From Aliivibrio sp. 1S175 (lineage in GTDB: Bacteria; Pseudomonadota; Gammaproteobacteria; Enterobacterales; Vibrionaceae): a DNA stretch of 43,259 bases. A program made the position numbers and the translations under genes. The notes under the pieces are model-generated. The model worked only from the letters and a program-made list of their open reading frames with translations. It did not search any database and had not been told where the DNA came from. The stretch covers positions 1 to 43,259 of the forward strand of contig NZ_MAJS01000013.1 in NCBI RefSeq assembly GCF_001690985.1. The letters are read 5' to 3'. This document shows, piece by piece, positions 8,362-17,343 of this stretch. Position 1 is the first letter of the stretch, and each line of letters begins with the position of its first letter.

Positions 8362-9035
8362 GAGCGTTTTTCCAGATAATAACCAAAACCACGTTTGTTT
8401 TTAATTGGCAACTCACCACCCAAGACTTTGACCTTTTTACGCACAGAAGAGAGGTGTGACTCTATGGTATTTTTTGATAATGAATCAAACGAGCCAACGA
8501 CATAATTACTGATATTTTCAGTCGTCATAACTTGGTTTTTAGATAAGAATAAACACTCAATAATCTTGTATTCATTTTTAGTAAGATCGATGAATTGCTC
8601 AGAAAACTCTAATTCTTTTTTGGCAAGATCGAGCTTAAAGTCACCCAACCTAATATCATCATCGCTATTTTTAACTACACCTCTTCGGGCCACCGTTAAA
8701 ATACGAGCGTGTAACTCATCAAAAGAAAAAGGTTTCACTAGATAATCATCCGCACCGGACAATAAGCCTTCAACACGATCTTCAGGTTGTGACCTTGCCG
8801 ATAAGATAATCACTTTTACGTCATTACCCATCTTCCGAATGCTCTTCAATAAGGTGATACCGTCTACATTGGGTAACATTAAATCCAAAATAATGAAGTC
8901 ATACTCATTAGTGATAGCCATTGATAAGCCTACTGAGCCATCTCCGGTATCATCAATCGTAAAACCAAGGTTACTCAACCCGACGACTAAACTACGTCGC
9001 AAGTGTGCAGAGTCTTCAATCAAGAGTATTTTCAT
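8349..9035 (-). CDS. OmpR/PhoB-family response regulator
   Basis: 228 residues. The receiver domain occupies about 1-115, with acidic E7/D8, phosphoacceptor D51 in IILDLMLPNVDG, the S/T position in IILSAR and the lysine in LVKPF. The winged-helix DNA-binding domain covers about 125-222 (LTKNEYKIIECLF, then ESHLSSVRKKV and KRGFGYYL). It pairs with the overlapping kinase gene. A strong terminator at 9090-9123 lies between eptA and this gene, so it probably has its own promoter in the roughly 50 bases after that terminator or relies on read-through. Target genes are unknown; eptA is the nearest candidate. Confidence 0.92.
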   Translation of the reverse strand: MKILLIEDSAHLRRSLVVGLSNLGFTIDDTGDGSVGLSMAITNEYDFIILDLMLPNVDGITLLKSIRKMGNDVKVIILSARSQPEDRVEGLLSGADDYLVKPFSFDELHARILTVARRGVVKNSDDDIRLGDFKLDLAKKELEFSEQFIDLTKNEYKIIECLFLSKNQVMTTENISNYVVGSFDSLSKNTIESHLSSVRKKVKVLGGELPIKNKRGFGYYLEKRSCIQ

Positions 9036-9089
9036 TATCTAGTACCACGTTATTCTTGAGATTAAGCATTATCTAACGATGATAACAAA

Positions 9090-9123
9090 AAATAGGCTAA
9101 CCATTGTTATGGTTAGCCTATTT
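9090..9123. terminator. Strong bidirectional hairpin terminator between eptA and the regulator
   Basis: A perfect 15-base stem (AAATAGGCTAACCAT with its complement) closes a TGTT loop. On the minus strand, the direction of eptA, the stem ends in TTTTTTG, a good U-tract. It separates eptA from the downstream two-component genes. Confidence 0.85.
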
Positions 9124-9152
9124 CTTTCTACTTTAATTATAGCTGTGTTTTG

Positions 9153-10781
9153 TTAACTTTGAATTGCCATGATGTCTAACGTATTATCTTTCGCATCTGT
9201 TTTTACGCCATACAAGCCAAGCATGGTATGAAACAAGTTATCATGCGAGTATTGACCTGTTGCAGCTTTCTCAACAACACTTGCTTTATCAATGCCTTTT
9301 TGGTTTGCATAGTCATTACTCATCCAGATATACCAAGGCACATGAGTTTGCTCTTTAGGTGCAATCATATAAGGTGCACCATGAAGGTATAAACCGTTCT
9401 CACCTAATGATTCTCCGTGGTCTGATATATACAGCATCACAACATTGTATTTATCTGAATATGTTTTTAGTTTTGCGATAGTTTGAGCAATCACATAATC
9501 AGTATAAACAAGCGTGTTGTCATACACATTGGTGATCTCTTCATCACTGCAATTTTCAATATCACTGCGATTACATGCAGGAGAAAATACGGCCATATTA
9601 TCAGGATAGCGTTTCCAATACGTTGGCCCATGGCTGCCAATCATATGCAGAGCATACAGTTGATCCCCTTTACTATTTTGAATTCGTTGATCAAGCCCTT
9701 TAAGTAATACTTCATCATAACAACTTGATCCATTACATAATTGAGCGTCTGCATTATCCGTAATCATCTCTTTTTCAATGTTTTTAGCAACAGCTTTGTC
9801 ACCACCATCATTATCAACCCATACAGATTTCACTCCAGCATGAGTCAGTACATCTAATACGTCATCTTGGTTATTAGCACGTTCTTTATTGTAATTGGTG
9901 CGCAGCATGTTCGAGAACATACAAGGCAAAGAATGTGCGGTTGCCGTGCCACAAGAACTGACATTTTGAAACGCAATCAACCCTAAATCTTTGGTGTATG
10001 GATTTGTTTCTCTTGAGTATCCATTATAAGTACTGTTTTGCGCGCGAGCCGTTTCGCCAACTAACACAACCATTAGGGTTGGTTTACCATTCTTCGCTGG
10101 GATAATTTGAGCATCTTCGCCGATCGTTACATATTCTAACGGCTCGGTCAGGTACGTATTATTGATGTATTTAACTGTATTAAACGCATCCGCAGGATTA
10201 ATCATTTTATTAAGGTATGAGTTATTTCGGCCAATTGACGCGTAATCTTTAAAGTAAAAGACGGAGATAATCAACATACCGACAATAGCAACACTCATTA
10301 ATGCCGCACGATGAAATATCTCTTTTGACCAAGATACATTACGTACAATTTTCACTTTAAGCAGTAATAAAACGGGAATAATACCAAAGGCAATCAAATA
10401 AAAAATAGACGCACTACTCAAATAAGATGAAGCTTCGTCTACATTACTTTCGAACACGTTTTCTATCATTGCGTAATCAAACATGGTGTTATATTGCAAA
10501 GCTGCATAAAACGCCATCGCTGATGTTATGGTTAAAATAACAACAATACTTTTAAATAAGTAAGGAAAAGCAATAAGCGAGAAAATGATAATAAAAACAC
10601 AAGTAAGAAGCGCAGGAGTCATAAACAAAAAGAGGCTTTGACCTTGAGATAGCTCATAAATTTTTTCATTAATTGGGTAGTTAAAAACCACGGCAAAATA
10701 AATCGAAACAACGGTTATCAAAGACACCATATTCATGGTTATTTTTTGATTTTTAATTTTTGACAACAAATTCGACAACAC
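9153..10781 (-). CDS. eptA: Lipid A phosphoethanolamine transferase, EptA family
   Basis: The enzyme transfers phosphoethanolamine from phosphatidylethanolamine to lipid A in the inner membrane, lowering surface charge and binding of cationic peptides. The N-terminal half has about five membrane helices; the C-terminal half is the periplasmic alkaline-phosphatase-fold domain. The nucleophile threonine lies in VVLVGETAR (about T244 from this start), and metal-site blocks are NPYTKD, SDHGESLGENG and HMIGSHGPTYW. Paired cysteines (SSCGTATAHSLPC) are typical of the family. A GTG at 10781 preceded by GAAGG gives 542 residues, close to the 547 of E. coli EptA. A TTG 16 codons upstream lacks a ribosome binding site. 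The adjacent two-component system suggests pmr-like control. Confidence 0.88.
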   Translation of the reverse strand: MLSNLLSKIKNQKITMNMVSLITVVSIYFAVVFNYPINEKIYELSQGQSLFLFMTPALLTCVFIIIFSLIAFPYLFKSIVVILTITSAMAFYAALQYNTMFDYAMIENVFESNVDEASSYLSSASIFYLIAFGIIPVLLLLKVKIVRNVSWSKEIFHRAALMSVAIVGMLIISVFYFKDYASIGRNNSYLNKMINPADAFNTVKYINNTYLTEPLEYVTIGEDAQIIPAKNGKPTLMVVLVGETARAQNSTYNGYSRETNPYTKDLGLIAFQNVSSCGTATAHSLPCMFSNMLRTNYNKERANNQDDVLDVLTHAGVKSVWVDNDGGDKAVAKNIEKEMITDNADAQLCNGSSCYDEVLLKGLDQRIQNSKGDQLYALHMIGSHGPTYWKRYPDNMAVFSPACNRSDIENCSDEEITNVYDNTLVYTDYVIAQTIAKLKTYSDKYNVVMLYISDHGESLGENGLYLHGAPYMIAPKEQTHVPWYIWMSNDYANQKGIDKASVVEKAATGQYSHDNLFHTMLGLYGVKTDAKDNTLDIMAIQS

Positions 10782-10905
10782 AAGGATACCTTCAGGAACT
10801 TTAAGAATGAGATGAGTGTCACATATCAAACTTAAGATTCACTGAAGATAAACTTATGATTTACTGCATTTCATTACTTCACTGAATAATTAATGCGAAA
10901 TTTGG

Positions 10906-12141
10906 TTATTTAAACGACATGTTTAGAGTTATGCCAATAAACTGATTCGAATTATCAAATTGGCCAATAACTCCACTATTGTTGATCTCTGGATCACCAT
11001 AGTCTACGTAGCTATAATAGGCATTAAAAGAGGTATCTTTTGTCCATTGATAGGTTGCCCCTACACTGTATCTATGCTGTGTATCGACAGGAAGATCAAG
11101 GCCTTGAGATTCAGGTTCATCAAGTGGTGAACTTGCATAACCAACCCCTGATTCTAAACGTAATTTCGATGTTAGTTGGTAACGAGCCCCAATAGCTGCT
11201 GTCCATACATCTTCAAAATTTCGCTCTATTTGAACTAATTTATCATTATCAGTAATCGAAACTGTCGTGGAGTCATTATCACTCCATTGCTCGAAGCCTA
11301 CACTCCACACTAAACTCAATGGATTAGTAAGTTGATGTAAACCTGAAACCTCAACTTGACGAGGGTTAAGGACATTTATACCTGCATCGCCCGCCTTAGC
11401 TGATATATCTTTATCTACTGAGCCGGGAATTGGCCCTGGAATAGGAACGGAAACCGTCATCGCATTACTATTAAATGATCCTGTCAGATTATGATTCATA
11501 CGTGAACGATAGGCGACACCTAAACGGTTATTCTCATCAATCTGATACATCAACCCCAAGTTATAACCTAACGTCCAACTGTCAGTCTCAATATTACCTT
11601 GTCCGTATAACAAACTCTCTTCAAAACTAGCGTAGTCAATTTGTAATCCACCACCAATTGATAGCTTATTATTTACTTGATAAGACACGCTTGGGTTAAA
11701 TTGTATGACCGACAATTTCAAATCATTTAGAGTTAATGCCCCCGCATAATCAATACCATAGTCAAGCGCACTTCCTCCTTGAGCTGACATACTCATTCCT
11801 AAATGGACATCATCATTCAACTGGTGAACATAGTAAATCGAACCGTAAGGTTGAATACCACCTGCATTTTCACTGTCTAGACTTGAGTCTCTATCGTCAT
11901 GATAATACATACCCAAATCCATCACTGCGGCATTAACGCTTAATGCATCCCCCGCAATATAACTCATGCCTGCGGGGTTCGAATAAGCCACTGAAGCATT
12001 TTCAGCTAATGCTGCACTACCAGCCCCTGCTGTACTGACTGTCATTTTACTCATTTCTTGTACTAAGGTTCCGGCGGCATTCACCTGAAAGGGCAACACT
12101 AAAGTAGAACTTAGTAGTATTAATGAATAGTTTTTTTTCAT
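10906..12141 (-). CDS. FadL/TodX-family outer-membrane transport protein
   Basis: 411 residues from the ATG at 12141, which gives a good signal peptide (MKKNYS...PFQVNA) and has AGAG 9 bases upstream. The longer frame from a TTG at 12192 is unlikely. The mature N-terminus has the FadL-family hatch signature (AGAGSAALAENA, then AYSNPAGM), followed by a 14-stranded-type barrel ending in GITLNMSFK. FadL proteins carry hydrophobic molecules (fatty acids, aromatics, alkanes) across the outer membrane by lateral diffusion. It lies downstream of the second DUF1254 gene on the same strand, with a hairpin between them. Uptake of a hydrophobic, possibly sulfated, compound is the contextual inference. 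Confidence 0.88.
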   Translation of the reverse strand: MKKNYSLILLSSTLVLPFQVNAAGTLVQEMSKMTVSTAGAGSAALAENASVAYSNPAGMSYIAGDALSVNAAVMDLGMYYHDDRDSSLDSENAGGIQPYGSIYYVHQLNDDVHLGMSMSAQGGSALDYGIDYAGALTLNDLKLSVIQFNPSVSYQVNNKLSIGGGLQIDYASFEESLLYGQGNIETDSWTLGYNLGLMYQIDENNRLGVAYRSRMNHNLTGSFNSNAMTVSVPIPGPIPGSVDKDISAKAGDAGINVLNPRQVEVSGLHQLTNPLSLVWSVGFEQWSDNDSTTVSITDNDKLVQIERNFEDVWTAAIGARYQLTSKLRLESGVGYASSPLDEPESQGLDLPVDTQHRYSVGATYQWTKDTSFNAYYSYVDYGDPEINNSGVIGQFDNSNQFIGITLNMSFK

Positions 12142-12168
12142 TATTAATTCTCTAACTAACAAAGTAAA

Positions 12169-12202
12169 AAAGAGCACATTAAACACAATCAATGTACTCT
12201 TT
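12169..12202 (-). terminator. Attenuator-like hairpin between DUF1254 copy 2 and the FadL gene
   Basis: Arms AAAGAGCACATT and AATGTACTCTTT pair at 11 of 12 positions around a 10-base loop, and on the minus strand the stem runs into TTTTTTAC. It lies just after the DUF1254 stop, so it likely reduces read-through into the FadL gene. Confidence 0.65.
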
Positions 12203-12217
12203 AGTGAAAATGAAAAT

Positions 12218-13615
12218 TTATTGTTTAACGACTTGAGGAAGTGCGTAATTGTTATCTAATACGGCTTGAGTTGGCTCATACAAACGTAAGTGCAAATAGA
12301 AGTCATCTTTTGGTGCTGGCAGCCAATTACAACTTGCATCCGTAGGTTTACTGTTTTGGATGCATACGGTTAATGACCCATCTTTGTTGTAGGTAAGTTC
12401 ATCTTTTCGATTCGTCGATACTGAATAACGATCAATACTGTTTGGCACCATAAATAAATGTTTCGCATCATACATAGTTAATGACCAAAACTCTTTTGCA
12501 GGTGCGTCAGCAGGCATTATCATGCGGTACTTGTTTTTTCCTGACAATTGCTGATCGTTAGAATCCGTATAGCGATTTGGATACAGTGCACGCTCTTTAG
12601 TATTCAAACCTGCAGCACGGAAGTTAATACTGGCACGGCTCAGGTAATCGTTACCATAGCGCCCGCCTTCGTACATCATCGCCCAACCGTTATTTTTAAC
12701 GCCTAAATCACGACTTGCGTATTGAATAATTTGTGGTGCTGCATTTAGCGCTCGTAATAAACCTTTTTTCTGATCAGCTGTTAAATCATCAGCATTAAAT
12801 GGCTTATCACCACCGATTCCAATGTATTTAAATTGATCCACAATTGGTGCATCTGAAGGGATTGGATTGTTGCGTAATTCATGGTCAATCAATTCAAACC
12901 ACTCTAGACCTTTAGGTTGAGCGACAGGAGATATACCAGTTTTTGCATGGCTTAGTTTAACTGTCTTGTGAGCTTGTCCCAATTCTGATAGTGGATAATT
13001 AATAAAACCATCGTGCACTTTTAAAGCAGCAGTTAAGTCTTTATTTCCTGAGACTCCAGTACGTTGAATATACCAAACTAACGGTGTTCTTGATTCTATA
13101 ATACCATCAATACCATCAGGGATCCCCCCTTTCTGACCTTTCCATCCTTTATTGACCAGTAGGAATTTTCCGCCATCTTTTCCCACATTATCAACAATTA
13201 AATTATCAACGGCTTCTGAGTAATCATCAAGAAGCTGAACGATAAAATATCGATTATCTGTCGGTGGAACTTCAATCACCAACGGACCGGTATCATTCAG
13301 ATTAATATGCGATTGCGAATAAAGAGTATCGTTATTCATCGTTGGGACAACTTTATCTTCAGGGCCCGATAATTTCAGGGTTTTTCCCATCATATTTAAT
13401 GGTGCAGCCCCATTATCCATTGGTGTATCTACATTGGTCGAAGCGACTCTAACTTGCGCAACCGTTAATGGGCCTGCGCCATAAATAAAGGCTTGTAATC
13501 CTAGGGTGTAGGCTAATTCTTCTTGGGGATTAACAGGTGTTAGTTGTGCCGCAAATACCGCAGTACTGCTTAATAAACTACTCGTAATTACCGTTGCTAT
13601 GAGTGCTTTTTTCAT
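12218..13615 (-). CDS. Exported DUF1254/DUF1214 protein (copy 2)
   Basis: 465 residues with a signal peptide (MKKALIA...STAVFA). DUF1254 is seen in MNNDTLYSQSHINL and DNRYFIVQLLDDYSE (about residues 92-135). DUF1214 is seen in KEFWSLTMYDAKHLFMVPNSIDRYS and NWLPAPKDDFYLHLRLYEP near the end. It is a diverged paralogue of the protein at 3168-4607 and contains a C-terminal cysteine pair (TVCIQNSK, DASCNW). AGAGG 8 bases before the ATG is a good ribosome binding site. It shares a 166-bp divergent promoter region with the sulfatase-maturase gene, which ties the two halves of the locus together. Molecular function is unknown. Confidence 0.87.
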   Translation of the reverse strand: MKKALIATVITSSLLSSTAVFAAQLTPVNPQEELAYTLGLQAFIYGAGPLTVAQVRVASTNVDTPMDNGAAPLNMMGKTLKLSGPEDKVVPTMNNDTLYSQSHINLNDTGPLVIEVPPTDNRYFIVQLLDDYSEAVDNLIVDNVGKDGGKFLLVNKGWKGQKGGIPDGIDGIIESRTPLVWYIQRTGVSGNKDLTAALKVHDGFINYPLSELGQAHKTVKLSHAKTGISPVAQPKGLEWFELIDHELRNNPIPSDAPIVDQFKYIGIGGDKPFNADDLTADQKKGLLRALNAAPQIIQYASRDLGVKNNGWAMMYEGGRYGNDYLSRASINFRAAGLNTKERALYPNRYTDSNDQQLSGKNKYRMIMPADAPAKEFWSLTMYDAKHLFMVPNSIDRYSVSTNRKDELTYNKDGSLTVCIQNSKPTDASCNWLPAPKDDFYLHLRLYEPTQAVLDNNYALPQVVKQ

Positions 13616-13781
13616 AGTAGAACCTCTATTTATAAATATCGTTCCAGATTAGCGACTCTTAATAAAGAAGAACAATTGAAAGAATGAATATCCTTTATTA
13701 AAAAATGCAATTCGACTATGCCTATATAATTAATTAAATTAATAGACATGAATTATAAGTCATCAACAAGGTAATCAAATA

Positions 13782-14948
13782 ATGTCAGTATCCCCTACCA
13801 CAACTACAATGCCTTATAGCCTATTTATTAAATCTGAAAGCGCAAAATGTAATCTAGATTGTCATTATTGTTATTACCTCAAAAATGAAGACAAAAAAAA
13901 GCCCGGCATGGATAATGAGACATTAGAAAAAATGATCATCAATCACATGCACTCTCAACCAAGCAAAACCCCCGTGGTTGATTTTATTTGGCATGGAGGA
14001 GAGCCAATGATGCGTGGTCTTGAGTTTTATCAATTGGCCATTCAACTACAGCAACAACAAAACTCAAACATTCCAATACAAAATACCATTCAAACCAATG
14101 GCACTTTAATTAATGACCGTTGGGCTTCGTTTTTTGCTCAAAATAAATTTATGGTTGGGATCAGTATTGATGGCCCACAACTGATCAATGACATTGCTCG
14201 CATTGATAAATCAGGTAATTCCTCTTTTGAACGAACCATGCGTGGAATGCGTCACTTAAAAGAACACCATGTAGAATTTAATACGCTTACTGTGATTAAC
14301 AATAAAAGTTATAAACATGGAAAAACGATTTATAACTTTTTAAAAGACAACGGCAGCACTTACCTACAGTTTCAGCCTTGTATTGACCATGAAATGGATC
14401 GTCGTTTTGATTATGATTGGACATTATCAGGCAAGCAATGGGGACAATTTTTATGTGATGTTTTTGATGAATGGGCAGCCAATGACATTGGTAAAACCTA
14501 TGTGCAATTTTTTGAAAACTGCTTAATGATTTTAATGGGACACCAAAGCCAAATGTGCCACCATGCTGATACTTGTGGGCAACAATTAATGATGGAATCC
14601 AACGGTGAAGTATTTAGTTGTGATCACTACGGTTATGATGACTATAAAATCGGTAATATTCACCATGACAACGCTTCATTAGCGCAAATGGTGAGTTCAA
14701 AAGAGCAAATGAAATTCGGGCAAGATAAACTCGATTCACTAAATCAAAAGTGTCAACGTTGTGATTTTAAGCCTTTATGTAATGGCGGTTGTCCAAAAAA
14801 CCGAGTGGATAAAACCAATAATGGTGAAGATCACAATGTATTATGTGAAGGGTATGAACTATTTTTCAAGCACGCACTGCCTGTGATGCTAAAAATGGTT
14901 GACGCAATGAAGCGAGGATATTCCCCAGTTCATTACCCTATGTTCTAA
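13782..14948 (+). CDS. Anaerobic sulfatase-maturating enzyme (radical SAM, SPASM)
   Basis: 388 residues. The radical-SAM cluster motif is C23-x3-C27-x2-C30 (AKCNLDCHYCYYL), followed by HGGEPMMRG. The C-terminal SPASM region has all eight expected cysteines for two auxiliary iron-sulfur clusters: MCHHADTC, FSC, CQRC, PLC, GGC and VLC. The FSCD pair matches the position of the catalytic aspartate known in anSME. It oxidises the active-site Ser or Cys of a sulfatase to formylglycine in the cytoplasm. The obvious client is the Ser-type sulfatase at 4653-6191, about 7.6 kb away. The ribosome binding site is AAGG. It is divergent from DUF1254 copy 2. Confidence 0.93.
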   Translation: MSVSPTTTTMPYSLFIKSESAKCNLDCHYCYYLKNEDKKKPGMDNETLEKMIINHMHSQPSKTPVVDFIWHGGEPMMRGLEFYQLAIQLQQQQNSNIPIQNTIQTNGTLINDRWASFFAQNKFMVGISIDGPQLINDIARIDKSGNSSFERTMRGMRHLKEHHVEFNTLTVINNKSYKHGKTIYNFLKDNGSTYLQFQPCIDHEMDRRFDYDWTLSGKQWGQFLCDVFDEWAANDIGKTYVQFFENCLMILMGHQSQMCHHADTCGQQLMMESNGEVFSCDHYGYDDYKIGNIHHDNASLAQMVSSKEQMKFGQDKLDSLNQKCQRCDFKPLCNGGCPKNRVDKTNNGEDHNVLCEGYELFFKHALPVMLKMVDAMKRGYSPVHYPMF

Positions 14949-15029
14949 AAAAAGGATTTTAATTAACACCTTAGCGATTTCTATCCCATACTAATAAGTA
15001 TGGATTCGCTTAAGGATGGGTGCAGAATA

Positions 15030-15977
15030 ATGATGAAAAAAAGAGGTTGGGTTTACCTACTTTTATTACTACCAACTTTATTATGGAGTGCAGTATCAAC
15101 ATTTACTGAGATTTGGTGGATTGAAAATATCACAGGTATTCCCAGTGTTATTGCTGGTATTTACGGCCTATCTTTTATCGTTTTATTACTTTGCCGTTAT
15201 TACCTTTACTCCTTCTTCTGTTTATTACTTGCCACCTTGTGGTTATATCAAACCCCATCACAGCAATACACTACTGCATCTTGCTCTGATCCTTTAAAAA
15301 TCGTTCAATATAACCTGTATTATACTAATCCTGATCTGACGTCTTTTTTAAACTACTTAATTAAAACGGATATTGACTTAGTTGTACTTCAGGAAACATC
15401 CCCTTGGCATGGGGAACGGTTCATGGAATTGATTGATGAATACCCCTATCAATTTGGCGGAGCCCCAACATTAGGCTACCCAAGTGGGCAAATGGTTATA
15501 AGCAAACACCCTCTAAATTTACGAGCTCAGAATACGCCTGCGGGTCATTATATGATTAGTGGTATATGGCAAAGCAGTGAAGACAGGCCTGTAAGTTTAT
15601 ACACCGCGCATCCTCCCTCCCCCCGAACCAAACAACTATGGCATGAGAGAAATGCATTAATAGGAAGTTTAGAACGACTGGCAGATTACTCTCCCTACCC
15701 TGATACATTAATTATTGGGGATTTTAACTTATCAGCCAACACCAAGCGTTTTAACACTATTTATAAGGATTACCACACTGCTCCAATACAAAGCTGGCCA
15801 CGTGAAATCAAAGGAATTGCAATCCCCTCTTTCGCACGGATTGCAATTGACCACCTTTGGATAAAAAATACCGAATCACCCTCACTGTTTATTTGTAAGC
15901 GCGAAGCATTACCTCAGTTTTCTGGATCCGATCATAGTGCTGTCGTGACGTATTTATCAAAAGTAACACCGCACTAA
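15030..15977 (+). CDS. Membrane-anchored endonuclease/exonuclease/phosphatase-family protein
   Basis: 315 residues from ATG at 15030 (MMKKRGW). An in-frame ATG 10 codons upstream has no ribosome binding site. Three hydrophobic helices occupy roughly the first 80 residues. The remainder is an EEP (DNase I-like) domain with the expected catalytic blocks: IVQYNLYY (Asn), VVLQETSP (Glu), IIGDFNLS (Asp-Phe-Asn) and GSDHSAV (Asp-His). Such proteins hydrolyse phosphodiesters in nucleic acids, inositol phosphates or lipids; the substrate here is unknown. The active domain probably faces the periplasm. It follows the maturase gene by 81 bp and could be read through from it. Confidence 0.82.
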   Translation: MMKKRGWVYLLLLLPTLLWSAVSTFTEIWWIENITGIPSVIAGIYGLSFIVLLLCRYYLYSFFCLLLATLWLYQTPSQQYTTASCSDPLKIVQYNLYYTNPDLTSFLNYLIKTDIDLVVLQETSPWHGERFMELIDEYPYQFGGAPTLGYPSGQMVISKHPLNLRAQNTPAGHYMISGIWQSSEDRPVSLYTAHPPSPRTKQLWHERNALIGSLERLADYSPYPDTLIIGDFNLSANTKRFNTIYKDYHTAPIQSWPREIKGIAIPSFARIAIDHLWIKNTESPSLFICKREALPQFSGSDHSAVVTYLSKVTPH

Positions 15978-16020
15978 TTATCTATTTAATAACAAATCAA
16001 TGCTAAGTTACAGTCAGCAC

Positions 16021-17163
16021 TTATTGTGATAAATACTGCTTATAATAATCTTCAGCAATGACTTCGATAAGATCCCAAGGGTAATCTATTTTCATTTGAG
16101 CCAGTAATCTAACTTCATCATTCTCATCAATAGACACTATACTTTTCGCTGCAGCATAAGGAGATAATCCTTTTTCTATTTTTTTAATATCAAATCCAGC
16201 TTGTTCCAATAAGAAAATAGCTGAAGCTCCACTAGGATAAAAATAACTCCACCCAAATGTCTCTTGGGCATTTAAACCAAAAGTAAGATCTAAATTATAT
16301 CCATCAGAGCCAAAGAAAGTCACTCCCACAGCATAAGGAAAAATCCCTTTTCCTAGCATAGTATCAACATAGTAAGCACTCCCCTCAACTTGCTCTTGCC
16401 ACAACCCCATATTTTTTACTAACAAACCATTGGATGAATCTAATCGTATTTCCTCGCTTTTAATCGTTACGTATTTTTCTAATCTAGAGAGTGCGTCTTG
16501 CTTTGTTAATTTAGTTGGCAAATCTTTCATTACGTCCCTCATCAATAAAGATAAAGCAATCAAGTTTTTTTGAATTGGATAACCGTTCATTTCTTGAACA
16601 TAATCACTCGATTGAGTAAATTTCTTTCCCTGGTAAGAATGAAATAATTCATGTGATAGCAGTCTAATAGATCCATCGGCCGGGCCACTATTAATATCAA
16701 CACTTGCCATATCATACGTTTGAATATAGTAACCCTCTCCACTCACTTTATAATCAAAACTGTAGATACCGTTTCCATTATTAGCACTTAATGACTTATA
16801 AGCTTCCTTAACATTAATATCATAACGAAATACGTTTAATCCTTGATCTTCATTATCACCTAATTGCTCTGCGCCATTGACGTAATGAGATGGATTAATT
16901 AAATACCCACCAACAGGTTTACCATTATCGACTTTAATCATATAAATACGTTGTTTGCTTAAACTATAACCCGACCAAATATCATTCTTATCTAACTTTT
17001 TCATGGCTTCATTAGTTTGATTCAGCATTTGTAGATCAAGAGCATCAGTTAACGACGTATCCTCATATTTATTCTTTATTTTTTCAGTTTTCTTATCATC
17101 TCCGCATCCAGATATAAATAACCCCAAACTTATAAACATTATTTTAACTAACAAATTACTCAT
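16021..17163 (-). CDS. Lipoprotein with an HExxH metalloprotease-like motif
   Basis: 380 residues. A lipobox (LFISGC, Cys20) follows a short signal peptide; the residues after Cys are GDD, so outer-membrane sorting is possible. A zinc-binding type motif lies at H171-E172-x-x-H175 (LLSHELFHSYQGK). Glutamates that could be the third ligand (for example in YVQEMNGY) follow within about 25 residues. No named family is recognised. The gene is divergent from the RstAB-like two-component system and shares with it a 297-bp region containing several TGTAAG/CTTACA elements, so it is a probable target of that system. Peptidase activity is inferred only from the motif. Confidence 0.72.
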   Translation of the reverse strand: MSNLLVKIMFISLGLFISGCGDDKKTEKIKNKYEDTSLTDALDLQMLNQTNEAMKKLDKNDIWSGYSLSKQRIYMIKVDNGKPVGGYLINPSHYVNGAEQLGDNEDQGLNVFRYDINVKEAYKSLSANNGNGIYSFDYKVSGEGYYIQTYDMASVDINSGPADGSIRLLSHELFHSYQGKKFTQSSDYVQEMNGYPIQKNLIALSLLMRDVMKDLPTKLTKQDALSRLEKYVTIKSEEIRLDSSNGLLVKNMGLWQEQVEGSAYYVDTMLGKGIFPYAVGVTFFGSDGYNLDLTFGLNAQETFGWSYFYPSGASAIFLLEQAGFDIKKIEKGLSPYAAAKSIVSIDENDEVRLLAQMKIDYPWDLIEVIAEDYYKQYLSQ

Positions 17164-17207
17164 TATTGTCCCTATTCATTTAATGTAAAAGTAAAAAACT
17201 TGTATAA

Positions 17208-17343
17208 CTTACATCAACAGACTCAGTAATTTTTTGTAAGTTTCATTGAGAACGTTACGTCTTACATTTCCTTACAAGCTTTCCTGTAACCATAAGAAAT
17301 TACTCATATTATTAGTAGATAATTAATTTGTAAGTTATGTAAG
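17208..17343. promoter_or_regulatory. Cluster of TGTAAG/CTTACA elements, including an RstA-box-like site
   Basis: The stretch TACATTTCCTTACA at 17263-17276 matches the E. coli RstA box TACATNTNGTTACA at 11 of 12 fixed positions. Further elements: CTTACA at 17208-17213, 17261-17266 and 17271-17276; TGTAAG at 17235-17240, 17329-17334 and 17338-17343; TGTAAC at 17285-17290. Pairs spaced 9-10 bp fit tandem binding by an OmpR-family dimer. The cluster lies between the lipoprotein gene and the response-regulator gene, so it may control both. Confidence 0.6.
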
